Shown: positions 45,342-54,110 of the stretch, one piece after another
Numbering within the stretch: position 1 is the first letter of the stretch
Layout of the letters: each line of letters starts with the position of its first letter
Origin: Pleodorina starrii
Lineage: Eukaryota; Chlorophyta; Chlorophyceae; Chlamydomonadales; Volvocaceae
DNA: 64,000 bases
Direction of reading: 5' to 3'
NCBI GenBank assembly: GCA_030267565.1
Contig: BRXU01000058.1
Span: 1 to 64,000 of the forward strand
Translations under genes and position numbers: made by a program
The notes under the pieces: model-generated
The model's database searches: none
Seen by the model: only the letters and a program-made list of their open reading frames with translations
What the model was told of the DNA's origin: nothing

Positions 45342-46235
45342 TTACGCGGGAGAAGTACGATGCACGCCATCGTCGCCGCCCGCTTCGGCAAGGTGGGCGT
45401 GCAGTTCTGCGATCAAGGTCGCGCGGGGGCCACGGGGACGTTGCAACAGCCCGATCTGGCGAAGGATCGGCGGGTCGCCGAACGGCAGCATGAACACCTC
45501 GACCTTGCGATCCCGCACAGCAATTCGGGGCACGACAGATACCCCCAGCCCGTTCTCGACGCAGGCGGTCACAGCGGAAATCGTGTCCATTTCGGCAATA
45601 TCATAGAGTGATACGTTCATTCGTCCTAGTTCTGCCTCGATCAGCCGTGCCAGCGGCACGTTCGAGCGGAAGCGGATATAGGGATGCGCTGTCAGGATCT
45701 CGGCAATAGTGGAAGGCGCTGTGCCAGGCGGCGCGATGACGAACAGCGGTTCGCGCAGAAACGGCGACCATTCCACCTCGCGTGAAGATGCGCTGTTTTC
45801 AGCAATGATGGCGACATCAAGACGACCCGCCACGACATCCTGCAGCAGCTCCTCTGAAGAGCCGACCCGGATCTTGATCTTGAGACCTGGATGATTCGAA
45901 ACCAGACGGGCTGCCGCGCGGGGGAGCAGGCCGATGGCGCTGGTGCGCACCGATCCGACGGCAAAAGTGCCGATGATCCGCCGCCCAGAAATGGCGTCGA
46001 TGGCGTTTTCGGCAGTCCGCAAAATCTCGCCTGCTGCCTCCAGAAGCTGCTGGCCAGCCGCCGTCAGTGTGGGAGGGCGATTTTCCCGATTGAACAGAGA
46101 GACGCCGACTTCGGATTCAAGGGCTTGGATCTGCTGACTGACGGCCGACGGTGTCAGTGAGACGCGCTCAGCTGCTCGAGCAAAGCTGCCGTGCTCCACG
46201 ATGGCAACAAGGGTTCGAAGCTGGCGCGTATCCAT
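45342..46235 (-). CDS. LysR-family transcriptional regulator
   Basis: 297 residues: N-terminal winged helix (MDTRQLRTLVAIVEHGSFARAAERVSLTPSAVSQQIQALESEVG) and a C-terminal effector-binding domain (LKIKIRVGSSEELLQDVVAGRLDVAIIAE). It is divergent from the dehydrogenase/RraA/TctCBA operon and should control it, with the transported carboxylate or a product as co-inducer. A dyad lies in the shared 111-base region. Confidence 0.9.
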   Translation of the reverse strand: MDTRQLRTLVAIVEHGSFARAAERVSLTPSAVSQQIQALESEVGVSLFNRENRPPTLTAAGQQLLEAAGEILRTAENAIDAISGRRIIGTFAVGSVRTSAIGLLPRAAARLVSNHPGLKIKIRVGSSEELLQDVVAGRLDVAIIAENSASSREVEWSPFLREPLFVIAPPGTAPSTIAEILTAHPYIRFRSNVPLARLIEAELGRMNVSLYDIAEMDTISAVTACVENGLGVSVVPRIAVRDRKVEVFMLPFGDPPILRQIGLLQRPRGPRATLIAELHAHLAEAGGDDGVHRTSPA

Positions 46236-46241
46236 GGTATG

Positions 46242-46270
46242 AAAACTTTCTTAACATAAAGAACAGTTTT
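46242..46270. promoter_or_regulatory. LysR-type dyad between the regulator and the TctCBA operon
   Basis: AAAACT (46242-46247) and AGTTTT (46265-46270) flank an inner TTCTT/AAGAA pair (46248-46252, 46259-46263), slightly off centre. Its place just upstream of the LysR start suits an autoregulatory and activating site. Confidence 0.45.
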
Positions 46271-46346
46271 ATCAGCTTTTATTCAGATTGTCAGTTGCTA
46301 AAGATCCGAGTGAGGAGATGCCGCCCGATGGGGCGGACGGAGGATC

Positions 46347-47333
46347 ATGACACAGACCATTTTGATCACGGGGCCCAGCCTGGCCCCGGCCGCGGCCGAC
46401 GTCCTGACGGCTGCAGGATACCAACCTGTCTATGTGCCGGCCTATACGACCGGTGACGGGCTGATCGATATCGTGCACGCGGCCAATCCAGTGGGTATTC
46501 TTGCCCGAATGGGGCGCGTGGATGAGCCAGTTTTTGCAGCTGCGCCCCGATTGCAGGTCGTATCCAAGCATGGTGCTGGCGTCGACAACATCGATACTGA
46601 TGCAGCCGCCCGGCGCGGTATTCCAGTCCTGAATGCGGCAGGCGCCAATGCTGTCTCGGTCGCTGAGCAGACGATTGCCCTTATGTTCGCAGTGGCCAAG
46701 AAGGTCATCCCGCTGGATCGCGGCCTTAGAGACGGCCGATGGGACAAACCCGGCTTTCAGGGACGTGAATTAGCTGGGTCGGCTCTCGGCCTTGTGGCTT
46801 TTGGTGCCATCGCGCGGCAGACCGCCCGCTTTGCCAAGGGGCTCGGTCTGTCGGTCAGCGCATATGATCCCTATACACCCGCCGAAATTTTTGCAGCGGA
46901 AGGGGTGGAACAGGTACAGGACCTCGACGTCCTGTTCACCAATTGCGACGTCCTAAGCCTTCACTGCCCCCTGACCGCGTCCACGAAAGACCTGGTCAAT
47001 GCAGAACGTCTTTCCCGGATGAAACCTGATGCGATCATCATCAACACCGCCCGTGGCGGCCTGATCGATGAGACGGCTTTGGCGAATGCTTTACGCGATG
47101 GGCGCATCTTCGGCGCAGGGCTGGATACATTCGCGCAAGAGCCGCCGCCTGCCGACCATCCCTTCTGGTCCGAGCCGCGCCTGGTGCTCAGTCCGCATAT
47201 CGGCGGCGTGACAACGGCCGCGAACCTTCGGGTTGGTCTTGAGGCCGCCCAAGGTATCGTCGACGTCCTTGCAGGTCGGACGGTATCCGAGACCCGGATC
47301 GTGAACCGAGCCAAACTATCGATCAGCGCCTGA
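46347..47333 (+). CDS. D-isomer-specific 2-hydroxyacid dehydrogenase
   Basis: 328 residues of the phosphoglycerate-dehydrogenase-like family. Catalytic residues are in place: arginine in NTARGGLID, glutamate in AQEPPP, histidine in LSPHIGG. The dinucleotide motif reads GLVAFGAIARQTA, with alanines at two positions normally held by glycines (AxGxxA for GxGxxG), which may alter cofactor binding. It heads the operon with RraA-like and Tct genes; it probably interconverts a 2-keto acid and D-hydroxy acid from the imported compound. Confidence 0.85.
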   Translation: MTQTILITGPSLAPAAADVLTAAGYQPVYVPAYTTGDGLIDIVHAANPVGILARMGRVDEPVFAAAPRLQVVSKHGAGVDNIDTDAAARRGIPVLNAAGANAVSVAEQTIALMFAVAKKVIPLDRGLRDGRWDKPGFQGRELAGSALGLVAFGAIARQTARFAKGLGLSVSAYDPYTPAEIFAAEGVEQVQDLDVLFTNCDVLSLHCPLTASTKDLVNAERLSRMKPDAIIINTARGGLIDETALANALRDGRIFGAGLDTFAQEPPPADHPFWSEPRLVLSPHIGGVTTAANLRVGLEAAQGIVDVLAGRTVSETRIVNRAKLSISA

Positions 47334-47345
47334 GGAGGCATTTTA

Positions 47346-48029
47346 ATGACCCTTGGATTTCGCATCCTGCCGCGTGAGCGTGCCGTGTCCGCCGACGTCG
47401 TTGCGCGGTTCCTCAAGTTGCCAGTGGCCAATGTCAGCGACAGCATGAGCCGCATGACCGCAGCAGGATCGCGCCTGACACGGATGCACCGTGACGGACA
47501 GATGGCGGGCCCCGCCGTGACGGTTAAAGCGCGGCCTGGCGATAACCTGATGCTGCACAAGGCCATCGACATGGCGCAACCGGGCGATGTGATCGTGGTG
47601 GATGCCGGTGGCGATCTGACCAATTCGTTGATGGGCGAGCTGATGCTGGCCTACGCCATAAAACGCGGCGTCGCAGGCTTTGTTCTGAACGGCGCGATCC
47701 GGGACGCGGACGCCATCCGGCAGGTGAACCTGCCGGTCTTTGCCGCCGGTGTGACCCATCGTGGTCCCTACAAGGACGGTCCGGGAGAGATAAACGTGCC
47801 GATCGCGATCGAGGGGATGGTGATCCATGCCGGCGATCTGGTTCTTGGCGACGGTGATGGTGTGTTGGTCGTGCCCTATGACGAGGTCGAGACGGTCTAT
47901 GCCGCAACGAACGCCAAGCAGGACGCCGAGACACGTCAGATGGCGGCCATCGAGGCGGGCACCAACGACCGGTCCTGGGTTGATGCGGCGTTGAAGAGAT
48001 TGGGTTGTCAGATCGCAGAAGGCGTTTGA
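47346..48029 (+). CDS. RraA-like aldolase/decarboxylase-family protein
   Basis: 227 residues of the RraA/HMG aldolase family: VANVSDSMSRM, GPAVTVKARPGDNLMLHKAIDMAQPGDVIVVDAGG, GFVLNGAIRDADAI (active-site arginine and aspartate) and GDGDGVLVVPYDEVE. Family members are class II pyruvate aldolases acting on 4-carboxy-4-hydroxy-2-oxoadipate or 4-hydroxy-4-methyl-2-oxoglutarate, or oxaloacetate decarboxylases. The catabolic neighbours make an enzyme more likely than an RNase E regulator. Twelve bases separate it from the dehydrogenase gene. Confidence 0.82.
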   Translation: MTLGFRILPRERAVSADVVARFLKLPVANVSDSMSRMTAAGSRLTRMHRDGQMAGPAVTVKARPGDNLMLHKAIDMAQPGDVIVVDAGGDLTNSLMGELMLAYAIKRGVAGFVLNGAIRDADAIRQVNLPVFAAGVTHRGPYKDGPGEINVPIAIEGMVIHAGDLVLGDGDGVLVVPYDEVETVYAATNAKQDAETRQMAAIEAGTNDRSWVDAALKRLGCQIAEGV

Positions 48030-48060
48030 CGACCAGAACGAGGACTTAGGGAGGAAACCA

Positions 48061-49017
48061 ATGTCCATCACCAAGACCCTGCCCCTTGCGGCAGCCCTGT
48101 TTGCGTCGGCGGCCGGCATGGCCCATGCCGAATGGCCCACCGACCGCCCCATCGAGATGATCGTGGCCTTTGCTCCGGGTGGCGGCACTGATATCATGTT
48201 GCGCACGCTTGCGCCCTATCTGGAGACCGAACTGGAAACCCAGTTTCCTGTCCTGAACCGGCCTGGTGCGGCAGGTGAGATCACCTACACGGCGCTGTCG
48301 CAGGCCCGGCCGGACGGTTACACCGTGTCGTCGTTGAACACGCCCGGTTTTCTGACCATGCAGATCAATCGCGAACCCCGTTTCGATCCCGCAGACCTGT
48401 GCCCCATCGCGCGCATTGTCGAAGACCCGGGCACCTTCATCGTTCCAGCGGGTTCCGACTATCAGACGCTTGACGATCTGGTCGCCTATGCCAAGGCCAA
48501 TCCCGGTGCGGTCTCGATTGGAACCACGGGCGTCGGAACGGACGAGCATATGGCTCTGCTGCAGTTGGAGCAGGCTGCTGACATCGATCTGACTGCAGTG
48601 CCGTTCGGCGGCGCGAATGAGGCCAAGACCGCATTGCTGGGTGGCCACATCACCGCCATCGGGCTGAATGTCGGCGAGTATGCGACCGCCGACAAGGATG
48701 CCATGCGCGCGCTTGCGCAGTTCGCCGAGGAGCGCTCGGTTCTGGCGCCTGATCTGCCCACTGCGTCCGAGCAGGGATACGACGTGATCATGTCGTCCGA
48801 GCGCGGCTTGGCGGCGCATTGCGACGTGCCCCAAGAGATCCGTGACCGGCTGGCCGCGGCTGTCGATGCTGCGCTGGCCAACCCTGAGTTCAAGGCCCAG
48901 GCAGAAACGCAATCCCTTCCACTGTCGTTTCAGTCGGGAACGGAATGGCAGGCAGCAATGCCCGCACGGCTTGAACGCTTCCGCGAGATTTTCGCACTGA
49001 TCGACGAGGAACAGTGA
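48061..49017 (+). CDS. tctC: Tripartite tricarboxylate transporter binding protein (TctC/Bug)
   Basis: 318 residues with a signal peptide (MSITKTLPLAAALFASAAGMAHA) and the Bug fold: WPTDRPIEMIVAFAPGGGTDIMLRTLAPYLE, NRPGAAGEITYTALSQARPDGYT and VPFGGANEAKTALLGGHI. It captures a carboxylate in the periplasm for TctAB. Its TGA overlaps the tctB ATG (TGATG). Confidence 0.92.
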   Translation: MSITKTLPLAAALFASAAGMAHAEWPTDRPIEMIVAFAPGGGTDIMLRTLAPYLETELETQFPVLNRPGAAGEITYTALSQARPDGYTVSSLNTPGFLTMQINREPRFDPADLCPIARIVEDPGTFIVPAGSDYQTLDDLVAYAKANPGAVSIGTTGVGTDEHMALLQLEQAADIDLTAVPFGGANEAKTALLGGHITAIGLNVGEYATADKDAMRALAQFAEERSVLAPDLPTASEQGYDVIMSSERGLAAHCDVPQEIRDRLAAAVDAALANPEFKAQAETQSLPLSFQSGTEWQAAMPARLERFREIFALIDEEQ

Positions 49018-49481
49018 TGGCCGCGCCGGGCGGCGCCGGAAAGGGCGCCGATCTGCCAGATGTTCTTACGGCAGGTCTGTTCATCGGCTTCGGCGCGCTC
49101 GGCTTGTGGTTGGCGCGTGATCTGGACCAAGGCACGCTGGCGCAGATGGGACCGGGGTTTCTGCCCCGTGCCGTCTGCATCGGGCTGCTGGTTCTGGGTG
49201 GCATCACCGGTTTCGCCGCCTTGCGACGCGGGGCGGAGCCCATCGAGGCCATTCGCCTGCGCCCGTTGCTGGTCATCACACTGGCGATCGTAGGCTTTGC
49301 TTATCTTGCTGAATGGTTGGGGTTTGTTCTGGCATCCGGATGGCTGATCATCGTGGGATCTTTGGCCGATCCGGGTGGTCGGTGGCGCACGACCCTGCTG
49401 CTGGCGGCGGGTCTCACGCTCTTTGGTGCGCTCGTCTTCATCTATGGCCTGGGTGTCCAGATGCCCTTGTGGCCAGTCTAG
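49017..49481 (+). CDS. tctB: Tripartite tricarboxylate transporter small membrane subunit (TctB)
   Basis: 154 residues with four membrane segments (LTAGLFIGFGALGLWLARDL; AVCIGLLVLGGITGFAAL; PLLVITLAIVGFAYLAEWLGFVLASGWLIIVGSLA; LLLAAGLTLFGALVFIYGLGV) and the family motif MGPGFLPRAV. ATG 49017 is preferred over GTG 49014 for spacing from GAGGAA. Confidence 0.88.
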   Translation: MAAPGGAGKGADLPDVLTAGLFIGFGALGLWLARDLDQGTLAQMGPGFLPRAVCIGLLVLGGITGFAALRRGAEPIEAIRLRPLLVITLAIVGFAYLAEWLGFVLASGWLIIVGSLADPGGRWRTTLLLAAGLTLFGALVFIYGLGVQMPLWPV

Positions 49482-49497
49482 GCCGGGGAGAGAGATT

Positions 49498-51006
49498 ATG
49501 GAAATCTTGGACCTTCTGATGCTCGGCTTTGGCGAGGCGATGACGCCTGCCAATCTGGGCTTTTGCCTGATCGGGGCGCTGCTGGGCACGCTGATCGGGG
49601 TTCTGCCCGGCATCGGGCCCACGGCTACCATCGCGGTGCTGCTGCCGATCACGTTCTTCCTGCCGCCATTGGCGGGGATCATCATGCTGGCCGGCATCTA
49701 TTACGGTGCGCAGTATGGCGGATCGACCACGGCCATTCTGGTGAACCTGCCAGGCGAGGCATCCGCCGTCGTCACTACCTTGGACGGCTACCAGATGGCG
49801 CGACAGGGCAGGGCGGGGTCCGCCTTGGCCGTTGCCGCACTCGGGTCATTCTTCGCCGGAACCGTCGCCACTTTCGCGATCGCCATCGCTGGCCCCATGC
49901 TGGCCGGGTTCGCTCTCAACTTCGGGCCGGCGGAGTATGTGGCGCTGATGGTCTTCGGCCTTCTGGCGGCGACGATCCTGGCCAGCGGCCCGGTCCTGAA
50001 GGCCATCGGAATGATCCTCGTCGGCCTGCTGCTGGGCATGGTCGGGACCGATCAGGCCACCGGCGCCGAACGTCTGACCTTCGGATCCCTGCAATTGTTC
50101 GACGGGGTAGAGTTCACGGTGATCGCCATCGGCCTGTTCGGTTTTTCCGAAATCATCGCCAATCTGGAACGCACCGGATCAGCCGGAGTTACGGTTGCAC
50201 CCCTAACCCGACTGTGGCCCACGCGCGAAGATTTCCGCCGGGCCTGGCCTGCGGTGCTTCGCGGCACCGGCATCGGCACCTTTCTTGGCATTCTGCCGGG
50301 GGGCGGGGCAACTCTTGCCTCGTTCAGCGCCTATTCGCTGGAGAAGAAGGTCTCCAAAACGCCGGAGAAATTCGGCACCGGCATGGTCGAAGGCGTGGCA
50401 TCGCCTGAGGCGGCAAACAATGCCGCAGCACAGTCATCATTCATTCCGCTGCTGACCCTGGGCATCCCGTCCAACAACATGATGGCGATGATGCTGTCGG
50501 CCTTCATGATCCACGGGATCACGCCCGGCCCGACCGTGCTAACCACCCAGCCAGAGATCTTCTGGGGTCTGGTGGCGTCGATGTGGATCGGCAATGCCTT
50601 GCTTGTGGTCATCAACCTGCCGCTGATCGGGCTTTGGGTCAGGCTCCTGACGATGCCCTACCGCTTGCTTTATCCCGCGATCCTTCTGTTCTGCTGCGTC
50701 GGCGTCTATTCGATGAACAACCGCATCTTCGACGTGCTCTTGGCTGCTGGCTTCGGTCTGTTGGGCTATGCGTTCCGAAAGGCGCGCTGCGAGCCAGGGC
50801 CCTTGCTGTTAGGCTTCGTGCTGGGACCGCTGCTGGAGGCGAACCTGCGCCGGACGATGCTGATCACCCAAGGCGACGCAAGTATCTTCATCGAGCGGCC
50901 GATCAGCCTGACCATGTTGGCAGCCACCGTCTTGCTGCTAGTGTTGATGATCGTTCCGAGCATTCGCAAGAAGCGCGAAGAGGCGTTTCAGGAAGATGAA
51001 GCATGA
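49498..51006 (+). CDS. tctA: Tripartite tricarboxylate transporter large membrane subunit (TctA)
   Basis: 502 residues with about twelve membrane segments and TctA signatures: LIGVLPGIGPTATIAVLLPITF, AGIYYGAQYGGSTTAILVNLPGEASAVVTTLDG, GILPGGGATLASF and EGVASPEAANNAAAQSSFIPLLTLGIPSN. GGGGAGAGAG precedes ATG 49498; the frame extends upstream inside tctB without homology. It completes the importer. A strong hairpin follows about 125 bases after its stop. Confidence 0.93.
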   Translation: MEILDLLMLGFGEAMTPANLGFCLIGALLGTLIGVLPGIGPTATIAVLLPITFFLPPLAGIIMLAGIYYGAQYGGSTTAILVNLPGEASAVVTTLDGYQMARQGRAGSALAVAALGSFFAGTVATFAIAIAGPMLAGFALNFGPAEYVALMVFGLLAATILASGPVLKAIGMILVGLLLGMVGTDQATGAERLTFGSLQLFDGVEFTVIAIGLFGFSEIIANLERTGSAGVTVAPLTRLWPTREDFRRAWPAVLRGTGIGTFLGILPGGGATLASFSAYSLEKKVSKTPEKFGTGMVEGVASPEAANNAAAQSSFIPLLTLGIPSNNMMAMMLSAFMIHGITPGPTVLTTQPEIFWGLVASMWIGNALLVVINLPLIGLWVRLLTMPYRLLYPAILLFCCVGVYSMNNRIFDVLLAAGFGLLGYAFRKARCEPGPLLLGFVLGPLLEANLRRTMLITQGDASIFIERPISLTMLAATVLLLVLMIVPSIRKKREEAFQEDEA

Positions 51007-51131
51007 GTAAGAACTGGTCGGGTGGTTTGACCCGGCCAGTTCTGATGAAGGATTAAAGTGCGGTTTGATTTTTCAAGAAGTTCCGGAACGCCATCGTAAA
51101 CGCAACGAGTTTCTTCACTCAAACGTAATCC

Positions 51132-51156
51132 TCCTCCGCGCGCAAGGCGCGGAGGA
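51132..51156. terminator. Ten-base-stem hairpin, probable shared terminator
   Basis: TCCTCCGCGC, GCAAG loop, GCGCGGAGGA: a perfect ten-base stem between tctA and the convergent RTX gene. No long U run. It is well placed to stop transcripts from both sides. Confidence 0.7.
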
Positions 51157-51293
51157 ACCATGGCTGAAAGATAACAGGAGTCAAAGCGTCCGGGCAATCA
51201 CCGCGAGATTTCCTGCTGGTCCAGATGCCGTACCACAGGCATATGGATGCGCCGTCGTGGTAAACGAATGTGCGGGACAGGTTCCAAACTACC

Positions 51294-52490
51294 TCAGATA
51301 AAGTCGAAGACCCCGTTCAAGAGAACTGAATCACCACCACCTAAGTTCAGGAGCGTTCCTTCACGGACCTCTGTGGCGCTGTAACTTCTCCCGCCGAGGT
51401 CCAGGGCATCCCGGCTGCTCTCGAACCCATAGACGACATCCGCATCGTCGCCTGACCGAAACATCAGGACGTCTCGAGCGCCGTCACCCCTGTTTCCGTC
51501 ACCGATCCAGATACGGTCATTGCCATTGCCGCCCTGAACCGTGTCACGCCCCATGGATCCGTCCAGCGTATCACGACCGCTGCTGCCCACCAGACGGTCG
51601 TGACCCCACCTTGTATTGAAGTTGATGCCGTTTCCCGAACTCGAGATGACAGCGCGTGACGCGTCGACGACGTCGTTGCCTGCATGCGTCCAGCCAAGTT
51701 CGAAGTTGTCGAAGCGAAGTGCCGCGGTGCCGCCGATACCGGTGCTCGCATTGCCTGAAAACGCTCCGTCGGACAGGACACGATCAATCGTTACGCTGAC
51801 ACCCTCGATACCTACAGTGTCATTGTTGGAATAGATGTCGCCGCGTTTGATCCAGATGTTGATCAGGTCGTTTCCCGAGCCGCCGTCGATCGTATCATTA
51901 CCGGGGTTGTGGTTGGCATCACCGTTTCCCCATCGGATGTTTTCGTCACCGGCGCCGCCATAAATCAGATCATTGCCGGTATTAGAGTGGATAAAATCGT
52001 TTCCGCCATCGCCGCTGATGGTATCATTGCCTGAACCCCCATCAATAACGTCGTCAAACTGCGATCCTGAGATACGGTCATTTCCAGCACCGGTGAAGAT
52101 CGACAGACCGTGGGCGGATATTCCGCTACCGGAGGTGTTCACCGTGGCGTTTGTTGCATAGACAACATCGTTACCCGAGGTGCCGTAGATGCGCTCGATG
52201 CCAGTGAAGTCCAGACGCTCGCTGCCGATCTGAACGCTGCCACTATCTGTCGAACGCATATCGATGCGTGCCCCGACTGAGCCCTCCAGGATCAGCTTGT
52301 CACCACCGGGGTTGCCGGGCGTATAGGGATTGGCATCGTACCGCTCCACTCCGGTACCGCCGTGATACGTGTCGTTGCCCATTCCGGCCTGCCAGTGGAA
52401 GGTGTCCAACCCTTCAAGACCCCAGACTATGTCTGATTGTGTCGTGCCCCGCATCGTATCGTCAGCACTCGACCCTCTGATTGTCGCCAT
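51294..52490 (-). CDS. RTX-type calcium-binding repeat protein
   Basis: 398 residues built almost wholly of glycine-aspartate nonapeptide repeats that form calcium-filled beta-rolls: GGSGNDTISGDGGNDFIHSNTGNDLIYGGAGDEN, GGSGNDLINIW, and later DTLDGSMGRDTVQGGNGNDRIWIGDG. The C-terminus (DALDLGG ... LLNGVFDFI) fits the unprocessed secretion signal of type I exported proteins. No enzymatic or membrane-lytic domain is visible, so nothing supports calling it a toxin; surface or matrix protein is as likely. No HlyB/HlyD genes adjoin. It sits next to the IS palindrome. Confidence 0.85.
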   Translation of the reverse strand: MATIRGSSADDTMRGTTQSDIVWGLEGLDTFHWQAGMGNDTYHGGTGVERYDANPYTPGNPGGDKLILEGSVGARIDMRSTDSGSVQIGSERLDFTGIERIYGTSGNDVVYATNATVNTSGSGISAHGLSIFTGAGNDRISGSQFDDVIDGGSGNDTISGDGGNDFIHSNTGNDLIYGGAGDENIRWGNGDANHNPGNDTIDGGSGNDLINIWIKRGDIYSNNDTVGIEGVSVTIDRVLSDGAFSGNASTGIGGTAALRFDNFELGWTHAGNDVVDASRAVISSSGNGINFNTRWGHDRLVGSSGRDTLDGSMGRDTVQGGNGNDRIWIGDGNRGDGARDVLMFRSGDDADVVYGFESSRDALDLGGRSYSATEVREGTLLNLGGGDSVLLNGVFDFI

Positions 52491-52728
52491 TCCAGATCCC
52501 GTCCCATTACCGTTGCTCTTTGTTCGGGAACGTTATGTGGTGTTGGTTAACGATTTATTACCAGAAATTTCACCAGGCATGACCCACTGGCAAATTTTTG
52601 CGTCGGGCCATTAAGACTGCGCGGATCCTCGCATTTGTGCGAGCTTGAAAAGAAGGCGCTCCGACTTTTGGATGCCGCCGAAGACGAGTGGGTGTGCTGG
52701 GCTGGTGCGGTTATGTCGTCAACTAACG

Positions 52729-53025
52729 CGCAGTCTGATCGGGCAAGGGTACGATAATCTGTCTCACTTAAACGCATGATCGGCGGCATTTAGGTTATGT
52801 GCAGACGTGATTGCAAGGCGCAGGGTATTTGCGAGTAGTGCCTTGACAGGCATCCCCATCCGCGCGGATCAAGAACGATTACTCAGACCGCTTGCTGGCC
52901 TGTGCCGGCATGTCCACCCAGGAACAGATCTGCCCTAGCCCGGGCACACGTCACCATTTGCTCCTGGCCTGCCCCTATCGGGTGGTCCGGTTTCAGTCTT
53001 TGTGCATTACGGGTCTTGGCGCTAC
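52729..53025. repeat. Left arm of a 297-bp near-perfect inverted repeat
   Basis: This arm is the reverse complement of 53745-54041, with a constant pairing sum (106,770) and one mismatch (53001 against 53769), so no indels. Reading inwards it passes flanking DNA, the IS terminus (CTATCGGGTGGTCCGGTTTCA) and the reverse complement of the transposase 3' end. Confidence 0.95.
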
Positions 53026-53081
53026 GGATACCGCCGGAGTTGCCGGTGGTTGCGCCACTGGTCCGAGCGACCACCGGCGAC

Positions 53082-53771
53082 GCCCTTCTGCGCGAGGCCG
53101 GTTGGGCGGTGAACGTGAAACGGGTCGAGCGCATCTGGCGGCGGGAGGGGCTGAAGGTGCCACAAAAGCAACCAAAGAAGGGTCGGCTCTGGCTGAACGA
53201 CGGGTCATGCATCCGTCTGCGGCCAGAGCGTTCGAACCATGTCTGGTCCTACGACTTCGTCGAAGCCCGGACCCACGATGGAAGGAAGTTCGGCATGCTC
53301 AATCTCATCGACGAGTTCAGCCGGGAGTGCCTGGCAATCCGGGTCGACCGGAGGCTCCGATCGACCGACGTCATCGACGTCTTGTCCGATCTCTTCATCC
53401 TGCACGGTGTGCCGGATCATATACGGTCCGACAATGGCCCGGAGTTCATCGCCAAGGCGGTGCGGGAATGGATCGTCGCCGTCGGCGCGAAGACCGCCTA
53501 TATCGAGCCGGGGTCCCCCTGGGAGAACGGTTACTGTGAGAGCTTCAATTCCAAGCTCCGCGACGAGCTGCTGAACGGGGAGATCTTCTACAGCCTCGCT
53601 GAGGCGAAGATTATCATCGAGAGCTGGCGCCGCCATTACAACACCAAGCGCCCGCACTCATCACTGGGGTATCGCCCGCCAGCTCCCGAGGCCATCCAGT
53701 GGCCGGCTTCGCCATCCGGAGCCGCTTCGCCGGCCACCCCAGCTGTAGCGCCAAGACCCGTAATGCACTAA
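53082..53771 (+). pseudogene. IS3-family transposase OrfB, 5'-truncated
   Basis: The DDE integrase core is intact: aspartate in VWSYDFVEA, aspartate in HIRSDNGPEF, glutamate in GSPWENGYCESFNSKLRDE, then HYNTKRPHSSLGY. Homology starts at about ALLREAGWAVNVKRVERIWRREGLK; the preceding N-terminal helix-turn-helix part of OrfB and all of OrfA are missing. The frame stays open upstream through the left arm to 52902, but that translation is the reverse-strand copy of the IS end and flank, not transposase. The bases at 53026-53080 look like a corrupted transition. Confidence 0.85.
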
Positions 53772-54041
53772 GACTGAAACCGGACCACCCGATAGGGGCA
53801 GGCCAGGAGCAAATGGTGACGTGTGCCCGGGCTAGGGCAGATCTGTTCCTGGGTGGACATGCCGGCACAGGCCAGCAAGCGGTCTGAGTAATCGTTCTTG
53901 ATCCGCGCGGATGGGGATGCCTGTCAAGGCACTACTCGCAAATACCCTGCGCCTTGCAATCACGTCTGCACATAACCTAAATGCCGCCGATCATGCGTTT
54001 AAGTGAGACAGATTATCGTACCCTTGCCCGATCAGACTGCG
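53745..54041. repeat. Right arm of the 297-bp inverted repeat
   Basis: Contains the last nine codons of the transposase (to TAA 53769-53771), the IS right end (TGAAACCGGACCACCC...) and flank up to 54041. Identical in reverse complement to 52729-53025 except one base. Confidence 0.95.
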
Positions 54042-54110
54042 ACAAGACTTTATGAATGCCCCACAGTTCCTTTCAGGGTGATCGATGACAGATCTGCCGT
54101 AAAGGTTGGA

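Larger units (their letters stand above)
52729..54041. mobile_element. IS3-family element remnant inside a 1.3-kb palindrome
   Basis: A truncated IS3 transposase gene lies in the 719-base centre plus the right arm. Both outer arms carry the same IS right end plus roughly 240 bases of flanking DNA. The normal IS left end and orfA are absent, so the element cannot transpose on its own as seen. No target-site duplication was found. The arrangement points to inverted duplication of the IS right end and its flank. Confidence 0.8.

Noticed and set aside
51294..52490. Hemolysin or toxin call for the RTX protein
   Set aside because: Only calcium-binding repeats are visible; no lytic, acylated or enzymatic domain and no activating or export genes adjoin.
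52547..52789. 80-codon minus-strand frame crossing the left arm boundary
   Set aside because: It crosses the repeat junction at 52729, so at most its first part is a relic of flanking DNA; no complete gene can be supported.
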